NCBI GenBank assembly: GCA_965229685.1
Contig: OZ245920.1
Coordinates: forward strand, 2,852,001 to 2,916,000
Source: Pacificispira sp033344895
GTDB lineage: Bacteria > Pseudomonadota > Alphaproteobacteria > UBA8366 > Aestuariispiraceae
Reading direction: 5' to 3'
DNA: 64,000 bases
The translations under genes were made by a program, and so were the position numbers. Shown one piece after another: positions 61,054 through 64,000 of this stretch; position 1 is the stretch's first letter, and every line of letters begins with the position of its first letter. The notes below the pieces were generated by a model. That model saw nothing but the letters and a program-made list of their open reading frames with translations, was not told the origin of the DNA and ran no database searches.

Positions 61054-62664
61054 TCACAGGACCCCATCGTAGGACCGGCGGTCGATTTCGCAGACGATCA
61101 AGGTGAATGTCTCGGCGGACAGAGCGTCCTTTACCGCCGCCGCGAGTGCCGCACGATCCCGAACGGTGGCGCATTCGCCGCCAAACGCCTTTGCCAGGGC
61201 GCCATAGTCGTAGCCGCCTGCGAAATCCACGCCGGCATTGCCCAATTGCATGCCGCGCTGCTTCAATTCGATCAGGGCCAGGCTGCGATCGGAGAACACG
61301 ATGACGGGGATCGGCAGGCGATAATCGGCAAGGGTCGACAACTCCCCCAGCACCATCATCAGTCCACCGTCGCCGGTGAAGGCGACAACCGGCCGGGCCG
61401 GATCGGCGATCTTGGTACCAATGGCAAGTGGCAGGGCACATCCCATCGTGCACAGCCCCATCGACTGCAGCAGGCTGCGCGGTTCGAAACAGCGGTAGAC
61501 CTGGGAAAGCACAATCCGATGAGCCCCGGAATCGACCGTCGCGACGGTATTGCGCGGCACCGCGGTGCGAACCGTATCGGCGATGGCGCCTGGCCCCCAT
61601 TCCGCCGTCGCACCATTGGACTGCCGAAGCCGGTCGCGCATCCCGGTCGGGGCCTGATCGGGCCAGGTCGCACTGCCGGTCATGCCGCTCCTCAGGAGAT
61701 CCAGGGTGCGGCCGATATCAGCGACAAAACTGACCGTGGCCTGATGCATGTACTGATCGTTCGGCCGGGCGACGACTTCAATGACATCGGTTTTTGCCGG
61801 ATTCCACAGATTGCGCCAGCCGACACGCATCTCGATCGGATCGTATCCGGCCAGCAGAATAAGATCGGCCTGTGCGACGAGCGGCTTCACGACGGCATCG
61901 GCGGACGGCGACAGGGCCGCGGCGCAGACGACACAGGCGTGGTCCTCCGGCACCAGCCCCTTTGCCTTATAGGTCGTGATCAGCGGCACATTGAGCGTTT
62001 CGCAGAACCGCCGCACGGCATCGCCCGCATCGTCGCAGACCGCGTCGAACCCGGCGATCATCAAAGGCCGCCGCGCCCCGGACAGCATGGACTGCGCCCG
62101 CGCCAGCTCCGGCCCCTCTGCGGGCACGGACGGCGACGGCTCCGGATGCCGCAGCGCATAGCCGACACCGCATTCGGCTTCGGCCACGGTAATCGGCACA
62201 TCGATGAAGACAGGACCGGAGCGGGGCGACATTGCAGCCTGAACCGCCTTTTCGGCGGCCTCTCCCGGGGCCTCCGCCGTCAGGGTGAACACCGCCTTGC
62301 AGATCGGATCGAAGACCTTCGTATGGTCCAGGACCTGATGGGAATAGGTCAGTCGCTCGGCCGGATCGACGCAGCCGGCAATGGCGATGAGCGGAACCCT
62401 GTCCTGCTCGGCATTCGCCACCACGTTCACGGCATTCAGGATTCCGGGTCCGACCGTGCCCAGAAGAATGCCCGGCGCGCCGGTCCGGTGCCAGGTCGCC
62501 TCCGCCATGAAACCGGCCGCGTTCTCATGCTTTGCCAGAATGAAGCGAATGCCGGCCCGCTCCATCGCATCCAGCAGGGTCAGAACCTCCCCCCCCGGCA
62601 TACCGAAGGCAAAGCGGCATCCGGCCTCGTAGAGGCGTCGGGCGAGTATATCGGCGGCGCGCAT
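61054..62664 (-). CDS. thiamin-diphosphate-dependent enzyme, acetolactate synthase-like
   Basis: 536 residues in the three-domain ThDP fold: PYR domain with catalytic Glu47 (KHENAAGFMAEA), central TPP_enzyme_M (about 190-320), and PP domain with FTGDGGLMMVLGELSTLADY. It resembles large subunits of acetolactate synthase, but it stands alone, without ilvN or ilvC, and lacks obvious FAD-site conservation. Benzoylformate decarboxylase-like or other 2-keto-acid chemistry is equally possible. GGGAGGTTCC precedes the ATG. It is divergent from leuA. Confidence 0.85.
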   Translation of the reverse strand: MRAADILARRLYEAGCRFAFGMPGGEVLTLLDAMERAGIRFILAKHENAAGFMAEATWHRTGAPGILLGTVGPGILNAVNVVANAEQDRVPLIAIAGCVDPAERLTYSHQVLDHTKVFDPICKAVFTLTAEAPGEAAEKAVQAAMSPRSGPVFIDVPITVAEAECGVGYALRHPEPSPSVPAEGPELARAQSMLSGARRPLMIAGFDAVCDDAGDAVRRFCETLNVPLITTYKAKGLVPEDHACVVCAAALSPSADAVVKPLVAQADLILLAGYDPIEMRVGWRNLWNPAKTDVIEVVARPNDQYMHQATVSFVADIGRTLDLLRSGMTGSATWPDQAPTGMRDRLRQSNGATAEWGPGAIADTVRTAVPRNTVATVDSGAHRIVLSQVYRCFEPRSLLQSMGLCTMGCALPLAIGTKIADPARPVVAFTGDGGLMMVLGELSTLADYRLPIPVIVFSDRSLALIELKQRGMQLGNAGVDFAGGYDYGALAKAFGGECATVRDRAALAAAVKDALSAETFTLIVCEIDRRSYDGVL

Positions 62665-63101
62665 GGAACCTCCCTCTATCGTTTCCCGGTGCTACTTTTC
62701 CGGTGGAAGCGGAGCGGCGCAAGCCGCTTGACCGCGCCCGCAGCCATCGATAGCCTGATCCCATGACGACTTCCGGCGGCATGCTGCTTCTATCGAAGCT
62801 ACTAGGCCACGCTCTAATCTGAGCGCGGAAGGGGCCCTTTTGCCCTTCCTCCGACAGCCTGCCTCCCCCTTCGGAAAGACACCGTCGTCATGACCCCGCA
62901 CCCGATTTTCATTACCGCACCGTCCCGCAGCCTTTCCCTGCAGGCGCTGGCGCGACTAATTCACGGTCGTCGGTCCGCCCGCGGCAGACCGATGGCCGTA
63001 GCCCTGCCGCGAAATCCGCTTCAAACCATGGACACCGCGCCGCCCGGCGCCTAGAAGAACCGGGCTGGCGCGGCCAGAAAGAGCTTCAGGAGGACCCCGT
63101 T
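62665..63101. other. leuA: 437-bp divergent region between the ThDP enzyme and leuA
   Basis: It holds the promoters of two divergent genes, none obvious. A short frame (62890-63054, 54 residues, ATG start, Arg- and Pro-rich, MTPHPIFITAPSRSLSLQ...) precedes leuA. Inside it lies a perfect 8-bp inverted repeat, CGCGGCAG / CTGCCGCG (62980-62987 and 63004-63011), with an inner GGC/GCC stem. A leader or attenuator role is unproven. CAGGAGGACC precedes leuA. Confidence 0.5.
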
Positions 63102-64000
63102 ATGAACCGCATGCCCGTAGATAAATACCGCATGTACGACCGGATCGATCTGCCCGACCGCCAGTGGCCCGGACGGGTGGTCGACAAGCCGCCGATCTGG
63201 TGTTCCGTCGATCTGCGCGACGGCAATCAGGCCCTGATCGAACCGATGGGGCCGGACCGAAAGCGCCGCATGTTCGAACTGCTGGTCCGCATGGGCTTCA
63301 AGGAAATCGAGATCGGGTTCCCGGCCGCGTCCCAGACCGATTTCGACTTCACGCGAGAGCTGATCGAAAAGAACATGATCCCCGAGGACGTCACGGTGCA
63401 GGTCCTCACCCAGGCGCGCCCGCATCTGATCGAGCGAACCTATGAATCGCTGAAGGGTGTTCACCGGGCAATCGTCCACGTCTACAATTCGACCTCCACG
63501 ATCCAGCGCCGCGTCGTCTTCCAGCAGGACCGCGACGGTGTGAAGCAGATCGCCATCGATGGCGCAAAGCTGGTACGGGAGCATGCGGAAAAGAACCCCG
63601 GAACCGATTGGCGCTTCCAGTACTCGCCGGAAAGCTACACCCAGACCGAGCCGGACTACGCCCTGGAAGTCTGCGAGGCGGTGATGGATGTCTGGGAGCC
63701 GACACCGGAGAAACCGATCATCCTGAACCTGCCGGCCACGGTCGAGGTCGCGCCCCCGAACGTCTATGCCGACGGCATCGAATGGATGCATCGCAACTTC
63801 ACCCGGCGCGACAGCCTGATCCTGTCGGTTCACCCCCATAACGACCGGGGTTCGGGCGTTGTGGCGGCGGAATTCGCCCAGATGGCCGGTGCCGACCGGG
63901 TCGAAGGCACGCTGTTCGGCAACGGGGAGCGGACGGGCAATGTCGACATCGTGACCCTTGGCATGAACATGGTCGCAACCGGTGTCGATCCGCAGCTCGA
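63102..64000 (+). CDS. leuA: 2-isopropylmalate synthase (partial, C-terminus outside window)
   Basis: First enzyme of leucine synthesis: condenses acetyl-CoA with 2-oxoisovalerate. The first 299 residues are present. The DRE-TIM catalytic motif is SVDLRDGNQALIEPM, with metal-binding 'SVHPHNDRGSGV' at about 240-251 and 'GTLFGNGERTGNVDIVTL' near the window edge. The start MNRMPVDKYRMYDRIDLPDRQWP is typical of the long LeuA type (about 560 residues). A strong ribosome site, CAGGAGGACC, precedes the ATG. Confidence 0.96.
   Translation, partial: MNRMPVDKYRMYDRIDLPDRQWPGRVVDKPPIWCSVDLRDGNQALIEPMGPDRKRRMFELLVRMGFKEIEIGFPAASQTDFDFTRELIEKNMIPEDVTVQVLTQARPHLIERTYESLKGVHRAIVHVYNSTSTIQRRVVFQQDRDGVKQIAIDGAKLVREHAEKNPGTDWRFQYSPESYTQTEPDYALEVCEAVMDVWEPTPEKPIILNLPATVEVAPPNVYADGIEWMHRNFTRRDSLILSVHPHNDRGSGVVAAEFAQMAGADRVEGTLFGNGERTGNVDIVTLGMNMVATGVDPQL

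Noticed and set aside
61054..62664. Annotating the ThDP enzyme as ilvB
   Set aside because: It lacks an adjacent ilvN, and the FAD-site and substrate residues cannot be confirmed by eye, so only the fold is claimed.

Overview
The window is chromosomal DNA from a GC-rich alphaproteobacterium, most likely of the Rhodospirillales type. The lineage call rests on a CcrM-type GANTC methylase next to rnhB, a CIRCE-controlled groESL operon, Usg, DUF1127 and DUF4169 proteins, two PAS_5-type proteins and the neighbourhood smc / DsbA-like / DUF721 / mutY. I see no integrase, transposase, phage or CRISPR signature; genes are dense, and many neighbours overlap by 4 bp (ATGA).

Layout. (1) 1-8.6 kb: histidine utilisation. 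hutI-hutH-hutU run leftward, followed by a truncated TakP-like TRAP binding protein. hutF-hutC run rightward, followed by an Ldh_2-family dehydrogenase and a small unknown. The divergent hutI/hutF gap carries candidate HutC operators. No hutG is present. (2) 8.8-17.2 kb: PAS_5 protein, peroxiredoxin with an Irr-box-like palindrome upstream, ArgE, TrkH, a PAS/degenerate-GGDEF/EAL protein, FolE, ApaG and an OmpA-family lipoprotein. (3) 17.4-27.3 kb: YnjBCD-type ABC transporter, GNAT, tRNA-Gly(CCC), a GcvA-like LysR regulator, a DUF1127 protein, CcrM and RnhB, a CPA2 antiporter and a second PAS_5 protein. (4) 27.4-33.2 kb: radical SAM protein, small conserved proteins, a TetR regulator coupled to an unknown 330-residue protein, and a pentapeptide-repeat protein coupled to a soluble histidine kinase. 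(5) 33.5-41.3 kb: groESL with CIRCE, Usg, a class II amidotransferase, a pseudo-receiver/degenerate GGDEF protein, small unknowns and AsmA. (6) 41.3-48.1 kb: a TPP-riboswitch operon thiM-thiE-thiD-(TakP-like TRAP receptor)-thiZ-thiX-thiY-tenA, a salvage and uptake module for the thiazole and pyrimidine parts of thiamin. (7) 48.2-64 kb: DUF2062, an FAD-linked D-2-hydroxyacid dehydrogenase, MFS transporter/WrbA/LysR, SMC, DsbA-like, DUF721/DciA, MutY, MscS, an acetolactate-synthase-like TPP enzyme and the start of leuA.

Strongest leads. The first is an orphan TakP-like TRAP receptor translationally coupled to thiD inside a riboswitch-controlled thiamin operon, with a close paralogue beside the hut genes. 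The second is a cluster of eight GANTC sites in about 150 bp at the ccrM promoter. The third is a coupled pentapeptide-protein/histidine-kinase pair without a visible response regulator. The fourth is a pair of proteins with non-canonical GGDEF motifs. All functional calls come from reading motifs and context; no database search was run.
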